From positions 310,001-374,000 of the forward strand of contig NZ_CP095741.1 of the NCBI RefSeq assembly GCF_023078475.1: a stretch of DNA of 64,000 nucleotides, written 5' to 3'. The position numbers were made by a program, and so were the translations under genes. Positions 20,688 through 29,687 of the stretch are shown one piece after another; within the stretch, counting starts at the first letter, position 1, and the number at the start of each line of letters is the position of its first letter. The notes beneath the pieces were generated by a model. It ran no database searches. It saw only the letters and a program-made list of their open reading frames with translations, and was not told where the DNA came from. The DNA is from Luteibacter aegosomaticola (GTDB lineage: Bacteria > Pseudomonadota > Gammaproteobacteria > Xanthomonadales > Rhodanobacteraceae).

Positions 20688-22187
20688 ATGAGTCTCGCCG
20701 TCACGCTATCGCGCGCGCAGGAAGGTGTCGCGGCGCCCCAGGTGGTCGTCGAAGTGCATCTCTCCGGCGGCCTGCCGTCTACTTCCATCGTGGGCCTGCC
20801 CGAGGCAGCCGTCCGCGAGGCACGCGACCGTGTCCGCGTCGCCATCCAGAACACCGCTTTCGAATACCCCAGCCGCCGGGTCACGGTGAACCTTGCCCCT
20901 GCCGAGCTGCCGAAAGACGGCGGCCGGTTCGATCTGGCGATCGCCCTTGGCATCCTGGCCGCCGGCTCGCAGGTGCCTCGCGAACGCCTGGACGATTGTG
21001 AATTCCTGGGTGAGCTGGCGCTCTCGGGCGAGTTGCGCCCGGTGCCGGGCATCCTGCCCGCCCTCATCCGCGCCCGCCGTTGCGGCCGGCGCATCGTTGT
21101 CCCCCGCGCCAACGCCGCCGAAGCGGCGCTGATCGGCGAGGGCGATGTGCTGCTTGCCGACAGTCTGGCCGAGGTCTGCGCCTGGTTGCGCGGCCATGGC
21201 GAACTCACGGCTGCCGTCTCGCCCGACTTTGATGACGTGCCACCCGGTGGCCCGGACATGCGCGATGTGCGCGGCCAGCACCAGGCCCGCCGCGCGCTGG
21301 AAATCGCTGCCGCTGGCGGTCACCACCTTCTTCTTATCGGGCCACCTGGCACGGGCAAGACCATGCTCGCCGAGCGGCTGCCGGGCATCCTTCCCGGCAT
21401 GACGGAATCCGAGGCGCTGGAAAGCTGCGCCATCCGTTCGCTGGCCGGCGAAACGATCGATCCCGCAGGCTGGCGCCGCCGTCCGTTCCGGGCGCCGCAC
21501 CACACCGCCTCCGGCCCGGCGCTGGTCGGCGGGGGCTCTTCACCGCGCCCCGGTGAAATCTCGCTCGCCCATAATGGCGTGCTCTTCCTCGACGAGCTGC
21601 CCGAGTTCAGCCGCCACGTGCTGGAAGTGCTGCGCGAGCCGCTCGAATCGGGGCAGATCGTCATTTCGCGTGCGGCCCGCCAGTCGACCTTCCCGGCGGA
21701 ATTCCAGCTGGTCGCTGCGATGAACCCGTGCCCGTGTGGCTTCCAGGGCGACCCGCAGCACGAATGCCGTTGCACGCCCGACCAGGTCGCGCGGTACAAA
21801 GCGAAGATCTCCGGGCCGCTGCTCGATCGCATCGATCTTTGCGTCGAAGTACCGCGTGTACCGATCGCTGAGCTTTCCACGCCGCGCGGCCCGCACGATG
21901 ACGACAGCGCCACGGTGCGCAAGCGCGTCATCGCCGCGCGCGAAAAGGCGCTGCTCCGGGCAGGCCAGCCAAACTCGGATCTCAGTGTCGTGAACCTTGA
22001 GCGTGACTGTGCGCTGCCGCCCGCAGAGCGCGAATGGCTGGAGAGCGCGCTCGACAAGTTGGGCGCATCGGCCCGTGCCTACCACCGCATCCTGCGCGTG
22101 GCACGCACCATCGCCGATATCGAAGGTGGCACCGGCTGCGTCGAGCAGGTACATCTCGCCGAGGCGATGCACTACCGGCGGTTCTGA
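20688..22187 (+). CDS. comM: ComM/YifB-family Mg-chelatase-like AAA+ ATPase
   Basis: A 499-residue protein with an N-terminal ChlI-like domain (VEVHLSGGLPSTSIVGLPEAAVREARDRVRVAIQN), a Walker A GPPGTGKT at residues 218-225, the Walker B LFLDELPEF, and a C-terminal Mg-chelatase domain with the CPCGFQGDPQHECRCTPDQVARY cysteine motif. ComM is a branch-migration helicase that promotes integration of DNA during natural transformation. Length and motif order are normal. The ubiK-comM neighbourhood is typical of this order. Confidence 0.93.
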   Translation: MSLAVTLSRAQEGVAAPQVVVEVHLSGGLPSTSIVGLPEAAVREARDRVRVAIQNTAFEYPSRRVTVNLAPAELPKDGGRFDLAIALGILAAGSQVPRERLDDCEFLGELALSGELRPVPGILPALIRARRCGRRIVVPRANAAEAALIGEGDVLLADSLAEVCAWLRGHGELTAAVSPDFDDVPPGGPDMRDVRGQHQARRALEIAAAGGHHLLLIGPPGTGKTMLAERLPGILPGMTESEALESCAIRSLAGETIDPAGWRRRPFRAPHHTASGPALVGGGSSPRPGEISLAHNGVLFLDELPEFSRHVLEVLREPLESGQIVISRAARQSTFPAEFQLVAAMNPCPCGFQGDPQHECRCTPDQVARYKAKISGPLLDRIDLCVEVPRVPIAELSTPRGPHDDDSATVRKRVIAAREKALLRAGQPNSDLSVVNLERDCALPPAEREWLESALDKLGASARAYHRILRVARTIADIEGGTGCVEQVHLAEAMHYRRF

Positions 22188-22268
22188 TCGGGTAGGGCAC
22201 CCGGCGCCGCGCGTATCCGGGCGACACGCGTATCTGCCGATTAGCTACTGATGCCGGTTGTTTCCGAT

Positions 22269-22277
22269 TGCTATGAT
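22269..22277 (+). promoter_or_regulatory. Extended -10 promoter ahead of the GFA-family gene
   Basis: TGCTATGAT (TGn plus TATGAT, one mismatch to TATAAT) lies 45 bases before the start of the GFA-family gene in a 134-base intergenic gap. No strong -35 is present. Confidence 0.4.
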
Positions 22278-22321
22278 CCGCCGGCGCGGTCACCGGCGTG
22301 ATCGGTCACGGGGCTCAGTCA

Positions 22322-22684
22322 ATGACGATGCGTTTCATGAAGACGTACGTGGGCACCTGCCACTGCGGCGAGATCCGCTTCGAAATCGAAACGGATTTCC
22401 CCGAGTTGACCACCTGCGATTGCTCGATCTGCCGCAAGAAGAATGCGCTGATGGTCAAGGTGCATGAGAGCCGCTTCCGGCTGCTCGCGGGTGAGGCGAT
22501 GCTCACCGAGTACCGGTTCCACACGGGCACCGCCCGACACTTCTTCTGCAAGGTCTGCGGGATCTACACCTTCCACAGGAAGCGGATCACGCCGAACCAC
22601 TACGGCGTTAACGTCTACTGCCTGGAAGGCTGCGACCCTGTAGGTATTCCGGTGCGGGCGACGGCGGGTTCGGCGTTGGATTGA
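22322..22684 (+). CDS. GFA / CENP-V family zinc-binding protein
   Basis: A 120-residue protein with the zinc ligands of the glutathione-dependent formaldehyde-activating (GFA) fold: TCHCGEIRFE, TTCDCSICRKKNA and FFCKVCGIYTFHRKR. The family name comes from Paracoccus Gfa, but most small members have no known substrate. ATG 22322 is used, although 22337 (MKTYVGTCHCG) is also reasonable. It is a lone gene with no functional partner beside it. Confidence 0.85.
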   Translation: MTMRFMKTYVGTCHCGEIRFEIETDFPELTTCDCSICRKKNALMVKVHESRFRLLAGEAMLTEYRFHTGTARHFFCKVCGIYTFHRKRITPNHYGVNVYCLEGCDPVGIPVRATAGSALD

Positions 22685-22711
22685 GCCGAGGTAGCCGCTG
22701 CCGCCATCGCC

Positions 22712-22888
22712 TCACGCTTTGGGGAGCATTTCGGGGACCGGATTCATGGGGCCTTTGGTTTGCGCACGTTGATCGCGAAGTTCCTGCAGCCACGCCGGAA
22801 GAGGGAACGTCGGTGGTGGATTAAAGTTGTGCATACGTGTCAGGCGTCGAGTGGGCTCCTCGGGGGGATCGGTGTTGAATAACGTCAT
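22712..22888 (-). CDS. 58-residue Pro-rich microprotein coupled to the DUF6338 gene
   Basis: A small open frame starting MTLFNTDPPEEP and ending PVPEMLPKA, 58 residues, rich in proline and charged residues, with a central PTFPLPAWLQELRDQRAQ helix. Its ATG overlaps the stop of the DUF6338 gene in an ATGA (22885-22888), the same coupling seen between confirmed gene pairs in this window, which is the main evidence that it is real. No signal peptide or membrane segment. It is not recognised as any known family. Confidence 0.5.
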   Translation of the reverse strand: MTLFNTDPPEEPTRRLTRMHNFNPPPTFPLPAWLQELRDQRAQTKGPMNPVPEMLPKA

Positions 22889-23478
22889 GCGTTTTCTCCA
22901 TTGATGAATTCGACATGCACGATGTCGGTCGTACTTATGAGAATGCCCTCAACTTCACCCCCGTAGATCGGTGCGCGCCGCACCAGCCACGCGCAATGTG
23001 TGAGGTAAAGGTGCCCAGTTTGCGCGTCTGGCGGCCATTTTGCCGGCCAGCCAGCAACGCACGATCCATCCTTTAGGTAAAGGATAACGAGGCGTCGGCG
23101 CAGGGCAAATACGGTGTGCCATTCGCCAGGATATGCGGAACGATGCGTGATACCGAGCTTGCGAAGTTTCGTGTGTACCGCATCGCTGTTGGATAGTGCG
23201 CTGACCGCGATACCGGCGAGTGAAGCCACGATCAGCTTGGCGACAAGATCTGCTTCAGTCGTCCAGATCGCGGCGGCGCCAGGTGCGCATCGCACGATGA
23301 TCAACCCGATGCCGTCGACCAGCGCCTGAACAACGACGGTGAACAGCAGTGCCTGCACGACGCGCTCGAACTGTGACGGCCGTGGGTGAGATGTCAGTCC
23401 GTAGTACACAGCCGCCATCGCGAACCCCGGTAAGAGGTACTGGAGCAGCGTGACGACTTCCTGAGAGATTTCCGGCAT
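22885..23478 (-). CDS. DUF6338-family membrane protein
   Basis: A 197-residue protein with three hydrophobic segments (about residues 6-26, LLQYLLPGFAMAAVYYGL; 37-60; 78-97) and a soluble C-terminal half that includes ALRRRLVILYLKDGSCVAGWPAKWPPDAQTGHLYLTHCAWL. The opening YLLPGF and overall layout match DUF6338, a family without known function. ATG 23478 (MPEISQEVV) is chosen over longer starts that add Arg-rich sequence. Its GC content is lower than its neighbours', suggesting an accessory gene. It is coupled to the downstream microprotein. Confidence 0.65.
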   Translation of the reverse strand: MPEISQEVVTLLQYLLPGFAMAAVYYGLTSHPRPSQFERVVQALLFTVVVQALVDGIGLIIVRCAPGAAAIWTTEADLVAKLIVASLAGIAVSALSNSDAVHTKLRKLGITHRSAYPGEWHTVFALRRRLVILYLKDGSCVAGWPAKWPPDAQTGHLYLTHCAWLVRRAPIYGGEVEGILISTTDIVHVEFINGENA

Positions 23479-23592
23479 GCGTCCGTTCCGGTTGATGGGC
23501 GGACTACCCATGCTATGCATGCGGCGCCGACTGGCAACAGCCCATGCCGACATCCCCCGTCAGAGTTAATACTTATTTCATGTACTGACTGG

Positions 23593-23622
23593 TTGACAAA
23601 TGGGGTAGGGGAGGAGGAGAAT
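23593..23622 (+). promoter_or_regulatory. Sigma-70-type promoter for the candidate small RNA
   Basis: A perfect -35 TTGACA (23593-23598) is followed after 18 bases by GAGAAT (23617-23622), four of six matches to TATAAT. Transcription would begin near 23629. No protein start lies downstream before the terminator at 23747-23781. Confidence 0.45.
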
Positions 23623-23628
23623 TCTGTA

Positions 23629-23781
23629 CTAGGCGGTTCGCTAATGGCTGCCTGCCTTGCTCCGGTGCTGGATACCCCTCCCTCCCCCCGCGCCAGCACC
23701 GGGGCCGGCCTTTAGCTTCACATCCCCTTCTATAAGCTTCTAATTCATCGGCCCACCATCTTGGTGAAGGCCGATTTTTTT
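23629..23781 (+). ncRNA. Candidate small RNA with C-rich loop
   Basis: About 150 bases bounded by a TTGACA promoter and an intrinsic terminator, with no plausible reading frame. The first hairpin is a perfect 10-base-pair stem, CCGGTGCTGG / CCAGCACCGG (23662-23671 and 23693-23702), extendable to about 13 pairs, with a 21-base loop containing CCCCTCCCTCCCCCC. Such C-rich loops are typical of small RNAs that pair with G-rich Shine-Dalgarno sequences. The second hairpin is the terminator. A cis-acting leader or attenuator of the following antiporter gene is the main alternative. Confidence 0.45.
23747..23781 (+). terminator. Intrinsic terminator upstream of the antiporter gene
   Basis: ATCGGCC (23747-23753) pairs with GGCCGAT (23769-23775), and inside it CACC pairs with GGTG around a short ATCTT loop with two bulged As; a run of seven Ts follows (23775-23781). 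The T run is only on the plus strand, so it ends rightward transcription although the nearest rightward gene ends 1 kb upstream. Confidence 0.85.
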
Positions 23782-23801
23782 GCGCGTATTCAAGGGTCTG
23801 C

Positions 23802-25589
23802 ATGCATATCGAACTTGGACTGCTCCTGGCCTTGATGCTTGGCATCGGGTTCGCCTGCCAGTGGCTGGCGTGGCGCGTGCGCTTACCGGCCATCCTCTTC
23901 CTGCTGCTTGCGGGCATCGTGGCCGGCCCGGTCACCGGCTTGCTCCAGCCGGACAAGGTCATGGGGGAGCTTCTGTTTCCCGTGGTCTCGCTGGCGGTGG
24001 CCGTCATCCTGTTCGAAGGCAGCCTCACGCTCCGCTTCCACGAATTGAAGGGGATCGGACATGCCGTGCGTGGCCTCGTCACGTATGGGGCGGTTATCGC
24101 GCTCGGTTTGCTGGCGACGGCCGCGCACTACATCGGTGGCCTGGGGTGGGCGCTGTCCTTTCTGTTTGGTGCGCTGACCTGCGTCACGGGGCCTACGGTG
24201 ATCGCGCCCATGTTGCGTACCGTGCGGCCCAACGCCCGTATCGCCAACGTGCTGCGCTGGGAAGGCATCGTCATCGATCCGATCGGCGCGCTGTTTGCGG
24301 TGCTCGTCTATGAGGCGATTGCTTCGCACCGCGAAGGGCATTCGTTGCAGGTGTTCCTCGGCACCGTGGCGTGTGGTGCCGCCGTAGGCGCCGTCGCCGC
24401 GTTCGTCCACGGCAACCTGCTGCGCCGTCACTGGATACCCGAATACCTGCAGAACTTCGGCACGCTCGCTGCGGTGTTGCTGGCCTTCAGCGTATCCAAC
24501 ACGATCGCCCACGAATCGGGTCTGCTCGCAGTGACGATCATGGGTATCGCGCTGGGCAACATGCGCGATGTGCATATCGACGACATCATGGACTTCAAGG
24601 AGCACCTGACCACGCTGCTTGTCTCCACGCTGTTCATCCTGCTCGCCGCGCGCCTGAACTGGCCGCTGCCTGATGGCACGCTGCTAGCCGGTCTGTTGAT
24701 CTTTGCTGTTGCGCAGCTCGTGATTCGTCCGCTCACGGTCTGGATCTCCAGCATCGGCAGTGGGCTGACGTGGCGGGAGCGCGCACTGGTCGCGTGGGTC
24801 GCACCGCGCGGCATCGTGGCGGCCTCGGTATCGGCGCTGTTTGCCATACGCCTCGAAGGCACCGGCATGGTCGGCGCCGATAGGCTCGTGCCGCTGGTCT
24901 TCCTCATGATTATCGGCACCGTCGTCTTCCAGGGCGCAACCGCCCGGCCGCTCGCGCGCTGGTTGCGCGTAGCGGAGCCGGAGCCCCGCGGTGTCCTGGT
25001 GTATGGCGCGAATGGCGTTGCACTGGAGATCGCGCGGGCGTTGCATGCGATCGACGGGCTGCGTGTCGTCGTGGCCGATGATGACTGGCACGGCATCCGC
25101 ACCGCGCGCATGGAAGGCCTTGCGACCTTCTTTGGTAACCCCGCTTCGCAGGCGGCGGACCGGAGCCTCGATCTCGCGGGCATCGGCCACCTCATGGCGA
25201 TGTCGACACATCGCGAGCTCAACTCGTTGGTGAGCGTGCATTACCGCGAAGAATTCGGTCGCGAAAAGGTCTTCCGCCTGCGCAACCTCTCCCCGGAAGA
25301 AAGCCATGGCCGCGTCTCGTTGGCGGGTAGCTTGCTGGCGCCGGCCCTATTCGCTGAAGACATGACGCATGCGCGCTTCGACGAACTATTACAGGCCGGG
25401 TGGCGTATCAAGACGACGCGCTTGAGCGAAGCGTTCGACTGGTCCCGCTTCACTGAGCAATACGGCAGTGAGGTCGTACCTCTGTTTGGTGTGGAAGCCC
25501 GTGGCGAACTCCGTATCGCCACGGGGCAGCATCCGCTTGAGCCGAAGGCGGGCTGGACGGTCCTGGCGCTAGTCCCTCCGGCGCCCTGA
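23802..25589 (+). CDS. CPA1-type Na+/H+ antiporter with C-terminal RCK domain
   Basis: A 595-residue protein with about 12 membrane segments in the first 390 residues. Motifs of NhaP/CPA1 antiporters: AVAVILFEGSLTLRF, TCVTGPTVIAPMLRTVRPN and WEGIVIDPIGAL with the ion-binding Asp region. From about residue 394 an RCK/TrkA-N domain starts (GVLVYGANGVALEIARAL, then ADDDWHGIRTARMEGLATFFGN), which normally binds nucleotide and gates transport; a short TrkA-C-like tail follows. It would exchange cytoplasmic Na+ or K+ for H+. Start ATG 23802 lies 21 bases after a terminator. Confidence 0.88.
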   Translation: MHIELGLLLALMLGIGFACQWLAWRVRLPAILFLLLAGIVAGPVTGLLQPDKVMGELLFPVVSLAVAVILFEGSLTLRFHELKGIGHAVRGLVTYGAVIALGLLATAAHYIGGLGWALSFLFGALTCVTGPTVIAPMLRTVRPNARIANVLRWEGIVIDPIGALFAVLVYEAIASHREGHSLQVFLGTVACGAAVGAVAAFVHGNLLRRHWIPEYLQNFGTLAAVLLAFSVSNTIAHESGLLAVTIMGIALGNMRDVHIDDIMDFKEHLTTLLVSTLFILLAARLNWPLPDGTLLAGLLIFAVAQLVIRPLTVWISSIGSGLTWRERALVAWVAPRGIVAASVSALFAIRLEGTGMVGADRLVPLVFLMIIGTVVFQGATARPLARWLRVAEPEPRGVLVYGANGVALEIARALHAIDGLRVVVADDDWHGIRTARMEGLATFFGNPASQAADRSLDLAGIGHLMAMSTHRELNSLVSVHYREEFGREKVFRLRNLSPEESHGRVSLAGSLLAPALFAEDMTHARFDELLQAGWRIKTTRLSEAFDWSRFTEQYGSEVVPLFGVEARGELRIATGQHPLEPKAGWTVLALVPPAP

Positions 25590-25602
25590 CCGCCCGCTAC
25601 GA

Positions 25603-26892
25603 TCAAGCCGCCGAGGCGGGGTGGAACTGGCTTTCTTCGGTGGAACCGGAGAGAGCCGACAGCGAACTCAGCGAACCCGAGATCACCTGGTTCACCCGGT
25701 CGAAGTAGCCGGTTCCCACTTCGCGCTGGTGCTTCGCCGCGGTGTAGCCATCCTTCTCCGCGGCGAACTCGGCTTCCTGCAAGGCCACGTAGGCTTCCAT
25801 CTGGTGGTCGCGGTAGCCGCGGGCCAGCTGGAACATCGAGTAGTTCAGCGCGTGGAAGCCGGCCAGGGTAATGAACTGGAAGGCGTAGCCCAGCTTGCCC
25901 AGTTCATCCTGGAAACTCGCGATGGTCTTCTCGTCGAGGTTCTTCTTCCAGTTAAAGCTGGGCGAACAGTTGTACGCGAGCTTCTTGCCCGGGAACTTCG
26001 CATGGATCGCCTCGGCGAAGCGGCGTGCTTCATCCATGCTCGGCGTCGAGGTCTCGCACCAGATCAGGTCGGCATACGGTGCATACGCCAGCCCACGGCT
26101 GATCGCCTGGTCGATGCCCTGTTCGGTTTCATAGAAGCCTTCCACGGTGCGCTTGCCGGTAAGGAATGGCTTGTCGTTGTCGTCGATATCCGACGTGACG
26201 AGGCCAGCACCCATGGCGTCGGTGCGCGCCACGATCAGTGTAGGCACGCCGGCGACATCGGCGGCGAGTCGCGCCGCGACGAGCTTCTGCACGGCTTCCT
26301 GTGTCGGGACCAACACCTTGCCACCCATGTGGCCGCACTTCTTCGCGCTGGCTAGCTGGTCTTCGAAATGCACGCCGGCTGCGCCCGATTCGATCATGTG
26401 CATCATCAGCTCGTAGGCATTCAGCACGCCGCCAAAGCCAGCTTCCGCATCGGCGACGATCGGTACCAGCCAATCCAGACCGTCCTTGCCCTCGGCATGG
26501 TGGATCTGGTCGGCGCGCAGCAGCGTCTTGTTGATCTTGCGGACCACGTTCGGTACGGAATCGACGGGGTAGAGCGACTGGTCGGGATACATGGTGCCGG
26601 CGGTGTTCGCATCGGCAGCGACCTGCCAGCCCGAGAGATAAATCGCCTGGAGCCCAGCCTTCACCTGCTGCATGGCCTGGTTGCCTGTCAGCGCACCGAG
26701 CGCATTCACGTAGGGGCGCTCATGGATCGAACGCCACAGGCGCTCGGCGCCACGGCGGGCGAGCGTGTATTCCACCTGGACCGTGCCGCGCAGGCGGACC
26801 ACATCGTCCGCGCTATAGGGACGTTCGACGCTGTTCCAGCGATCGTTGTTCTTCCAGTCGAGCGTGATCTGTTCGGCGGTGTGCGTCTTCAT
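25603..26892 (-). CDS. aceA: Isocitrate lyase
   Basis: A 429-residue glyoxylate-bypass enzyme splitting isocitrate into succinate and glyoxylate. The catalytic loop KKCGHMGGK is at residues 184-192 (Cys186), and [34 protein letters not shown] and YNCSPSFNW are all conserved. ATG 26892 with a nearby AAGGAG. It is transcribed with aceB, 24 bases upstream. Its end lies 13 bases from the convergent antiporter gene. Confidence 0.97.
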   Translation of the reverse strand: MKTHTAEQITLDWKNNDRWNSVERPYSADDVVRLRGTVQVEYTLARRGAERLWRSIHERPYVNALGALTGNQAMQQVKAGLQAIYLSGWQVAADANTAGTMYPDQSLYPVDSVPNVVRKINKTLLRADQIHHAEGKDGLDWLVPIVADAEAGFGGVLNAYELMMHMIESGAAGVHFEDQLASAKKCGHMGGKVLVPTQEAVQKLVAARLAADVAGVPTLIVARTDAMGAGLVTSDIDDNDKPFLTGKRTVEGFYETEQGIDQAISRGLAYAPYADLIWCETSTPSMDEARRFAEAIHAKFPGKKLAYNCSPSFNWKKNLDEKTIASFQDELGKLGYAFQFITLAGFHALNYSMFQLARGYRDHQMEAYVALQEAEFAAEKDGYTAAKHQREVGTGYFDRVNQVISGSLSSLSALSGSTEESQFHPASAA

Positions 26893-26916
26893 CGTCGTAC
26901 TCCTTGGGAATCGGAT

Positions 26917-28515
26917 TCAGGCCAGCTGTTCGTAGGCGGGTAGGGTGAGGAAGTCGCGCAGTTCATTCGCGTGGGTCAGGGCACGGATCAGCGCGGCGGC
27001 CTCGTCGGCGCGCGTGGCGCCGGGGAGCGACGACCCGCGCAGTCGGTGGGCGTGCGCAGTGAGTGCCTGGTCGAACAGCGGCATCGTGATCGGCGCGTGG
27101 TCGCTGAACTCCACGGGGCCGTGATGGAGCCATTGCCAAAGCTGGGCGCGTGCGATTTCGGCGGTGGCGGCGTCTTCCATCAGGTGGTGGATCGGCACGC
27201 AGCCCTGGCCTTCCAGCCACGCGGCGGTGTAGCGCAGGCACACCTCCACGTTGTTGTCGAAGCCGCCACGGGTCACCGTGCCGTTCGCCGGCGCGATCAG
27301 TGCATCGCGTTTCGCGATCAAGTCATCGCGGGTCACGTGCAGCTGGTTCGGTGTCGGCATGTGTTCGTCGAAGATCGCCATGGCGACGGGGACCAGCGCG
27401 GGGTGGGCTACCCACGTGCCGTCGTGCCCTGCCGTGACTTCGCGGAGCTTGTCGGCGCGCACCTTGGCCATCGCGGCGTCGTTCGCTTCGTCATCGCCGC
27501 GAATCGGGATCTGCGCTGCCATGCCACCCATGGCGAAGGCACCGCGGCGGTGGCAGGTCTTGATGAGCAGCTCTGAGTACGCCTTCAGGAACGGCACGGT
27601 CATCACCACCTGGCCGCGTTCGGGAAGGAGCCGGTCGGCATGTGCGCGGAACGTTTTCAGGTACGAAAAGATGTAGTCCCAGCGGCCGCAGTTGAGGCCG
27701 ACAACGCGCGTGCGTAACGCGTGCAGGATCTCGTCCATCTGGAACACGGCCGGAAGGGTCTCGATCAGCACCGTTGCCTTCATGCAACCACGCGGAAGAG
27801 CGAGCGCCTCCTCGGCATGCGCCATGACGTCGTCCCACAGCGCGGCTTCTTCCATCGACTGCAGCTTGGGCAGGTAGAAGTACGGGCCGCGATCCTGTGC
27901 GAAGAGCGCGGCAGCGTTGTGGAAGGCGAACAAGCCGAAGTCCAGCAGCGAGCCACTGAGGACATCGCCATCCACTTCGACATGGCGTTCGGGAAGGTGC
28001 CAGCCACGCGGGCGCACCACGAGCACGGCCGGGTTCTCTCCCACGCTGTAGCGCTTGCCTTCGGCGTTGGTGAACTCGATGGTCCCTTCGACGGCATCGC
28101 GCAGGTTGCGCTGACCTTCCACCTGGTTCGTCCAGGTCGGGGCGCTCGAATCCTCGAAGTCGGCCATGAACACCTTCGCACCCGAGTTCAGCGCGTTGAT
28201 GATCATCTTGCGTTCCACGGGGCCGGTGATTTCCACGCGGCGGTCCTGCAACACGGCGGGGATGTCGCCGACCTTCCATTCGCCGTCGCGAATCGCCTGG
28301 GTGTCCGTACGGAAATCCGGGAGCTCGCCGGCGTCGTAGCGCAGCTGCCGGGCAGTGCGCTCTGCCAGCAGGGCGAGACGGCGGCTATCGAAGCGGCGGT
28401 GCAGGTCGGCTACGAAAGCCAACGCGGCCGGGGTAAGGACGTCAGCGAATGCTTCGTCGGCCCCGTGCAGGCTGACGCCAGCGAGGGGATTGATGACGCT
28501 CTTGGGAACGGCCAT
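26917..28515 (-). CDS. aceB: Malate synthase A
   Basis: A 532-residue A-type malate synthase that condenses glyoxylate with acetyl-CoA. Conserved elements include DFEDSSAPTW, RGWHLPERH, AALFAQDRGPYFYLPKLQSMEEAALW, LIETLPAVFQMDEILHALR and GLNCGRWDYIFSY. First gene of the aceB-aceA operon, so both bypass enzymes are made together. It diverges from a LysR regulator across a 137-base AT-rich gap with inverted repeats. Confidence 0.97.
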   Translation of the reverse strand: MAVPKSVINPLAGVSLHGADEAFADVLTPAALAFVADLHRRFDSRRLALLAERTARQLRYDAGELPDFRTDTQAIRDGEWKVGDIPAVLQDRRVEITGPVERKMIINALNSGAKVFMADFEDSSAPTWTNQVEGQRNLRDAVEGTIEFTNAEGKRYSVGENPAVLVVRPRGWHLPERHVEVDGDVLSGSLLDFGLFAFHNAAALFAQDRGPYFYLPKLQSMEEAALWDDVMAHAEEALALPRGCMKATVLIETLPAVFQMDEILHALRTRVVGLNCGRWDYIFSYLKTFRAHADRLLPERGQVVMTVPFLKAYSELLIKTCHRRGAFAMGGMAAQIPIRGDDEANDAAMAKVRADKLREVTAGHDGTWVAHPALVPVAMAIFDEHMPTPNQLHVTRDDLIAKRDALIAPANGTVTRGGFDNNVEVCLRYTAAWLEGQGCVPIHHLMEDAATAEIARAQLWQWLHHGPVEFSDHAPITMPLFDQALTAHAHRLRGSSLPGATRADEAAALIRALTHANELRDFLTLPAYEQLA

Positions 28516-28570
28516 GGGTGCTGCCTCCAGCTACGGGTCTGGAGTTCACGCTACGGCCGATAGCATCATG

Positions 28571-28614
28571 TTGACAAAGCATATGTTTCAATTCATATCA
28601 TTAATAACGCTAAT
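28571..28614. promoter_or_regulatory. Inverted repeats in the aceB / LysR divergent promoter region
   Basis: Within an unusually AT-rich gap are two dyads: ATATG-N8-CATAT (28581-28598) and ATTA-N7-TAAT (28600-28614); the second fits the T-N11-A core of LysR-type operators. A TTGACA at 28571-28576 with TATCAT at 28596-28601 (19-base spacing) could serve the regulator gene. The sites fit control of aceBA by the adjacent LysR protein. Confidence 0.5.
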
Positions 28615-28652
28615 GCCGAATTTAGATAACTGTTTTTGTTGAGGAAAAATCA

Positions 28653-29681
28653 GTGGTCCGCAAGCTGAATGCGCCGAAGAAAGCTTCGCCACGCACCAAG
28701 GGGGGCCGAGTAGCGGCTTCGGCCGACGACCCGTCGGGCCGCTTCTACTACAAGGGCAACCGCCTCAAGCAGCTGCGGGCGTTCGTCTACATCACCCGCC
28801 TCGGCACGCTCAGCCGGGCGGCGGAAGCCCTGTTTCTGTCTCAGCCCTCTGTGAGCCTGCAGCTGCAAGCGCTCGAGCGGGAGCTAGGCATGCCTCTGGT
28901 TGAACGGACCCGCCGGCGCATCACCCTGACGGATGCCGGCGAGGCCCTGTACGAAATGGCCCGGCCGCTCGTCGAGGGCTTTGAAAACCTCGATCGGGAA
29001 TTCCTGGCGAAGACACGCGGCAAACAATCCGGTCGCCTGACAGTGGCCGCGGGTGCCTCGACCATCCAGTACCTGCTGCCCGATCTGGTGAAGGCCTACC
29101 GCGAGCGCTACCCCGACGTGCACCTCCAGCTCGCCAACGTCACCGGGAAGGACGGCATGGCGTTGTTGCGCGCGGACGAAGCCGATATCGCCATTGGCTC
29201 CATGCTCGACGTGCCTAACGACATCGCCTGGGCACCGGTCTACCACTACGACCCGATGCTGATCATGCCACCGGATCATCCGCTGGCTTCGCACGAGACC
29301 ATCCGGCTCGAAGATCTTTCACCCTACGGCTTGATTCTTCCACCACAGCGCCTGACCACGTTCCGCCTCGTCGACATGGTGTTCCAGCAGCGCCGAGTTC
29401 CCTATACGGTCGCCATCGAAGTCGGCGGCTGGGACGTGATCAAGCAATACGTCGCGATGGGCCTCGGCATTTCGATCGTCACTGGCATCTGCATCACCGA
29501 TGCGGACCGCGAGCGCCTCGTGGTGCGGAACCTGCGGCAGTACTTCCCGCAGCGGAGCTACGGCGTGGTGATGCGGAAGGGTAAGTTCCTCAGCCCGGAG
29601 GCGCGTGCGTTTATCGACCTCATCAAGCCGGGTTTGCTGACGCATCGGGATTACGATGAGTCGGGGCATTCAGAGCGGTGA
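28653..29681 (+). CDS. LysR-type regulator next to aceBA
   Basis: A 342-residue LysR-family regulator. After a basic, low-complexity leader of about 35 residues comes the winged HTH (QLRAFVYITRLGTLSRAAEALFLSQPSVSLQLQALERELG) and then a substrate-binding domain (GRLTVAAGASTIQYLLPDLVKAYRERYPDVHLQL onward). The GTG start is supported by GAGGAA at 28641-28646, six bases upstream. It resembles CysB-type regulators in the QPSVSLQLQALE helix. Divergence from aceB suggests it controls the glyoxylate bypass; the effector is unknown. Confidence 0.88.
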   Translation: MVRKLNAPKKASPRTKGGRVAASADDPSGRFYYKGNRLKQLRAFVYITRLGTLSRAAEALFLSQPSVSLQLQALERELGMPLVERTRRRITLTDAGEALYEMARPLVEGFENLDREFLAKTRGKQSGRLTVAAGASTIQYLLPDLVKAYRERYPDVHLQLANVTGKDGMALLRADEADIAIGSMLDVPNDIAWAPVYHYDPMLIMPPDHPLASHETIRLEDLSPYGLILPPQRLTTFRLVDMVFQQRRVPYTVAIEVGGWDVIKQYVAMGLGISIVTGICITDADRERLVVRNLRQYFPQRSYGVVMRKGKFLSPEARAFIDLIKPGLLTHRDYDESGHSER

Positions 29682-29687
29682 CCCACG

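Larger units (their letters stand above)
23479..23801. other. 323-base intergenic region
   Basis: There is no convincing protein gene here. The left end (about 23560-23600) is AT-rich and likely holds the promoter of the leftward DUF6338 gene. The right part holds a rightward promoter, a C-rich stem-loop and a strong terminator, described as a candidate small RNA. Confidence 0.7.
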
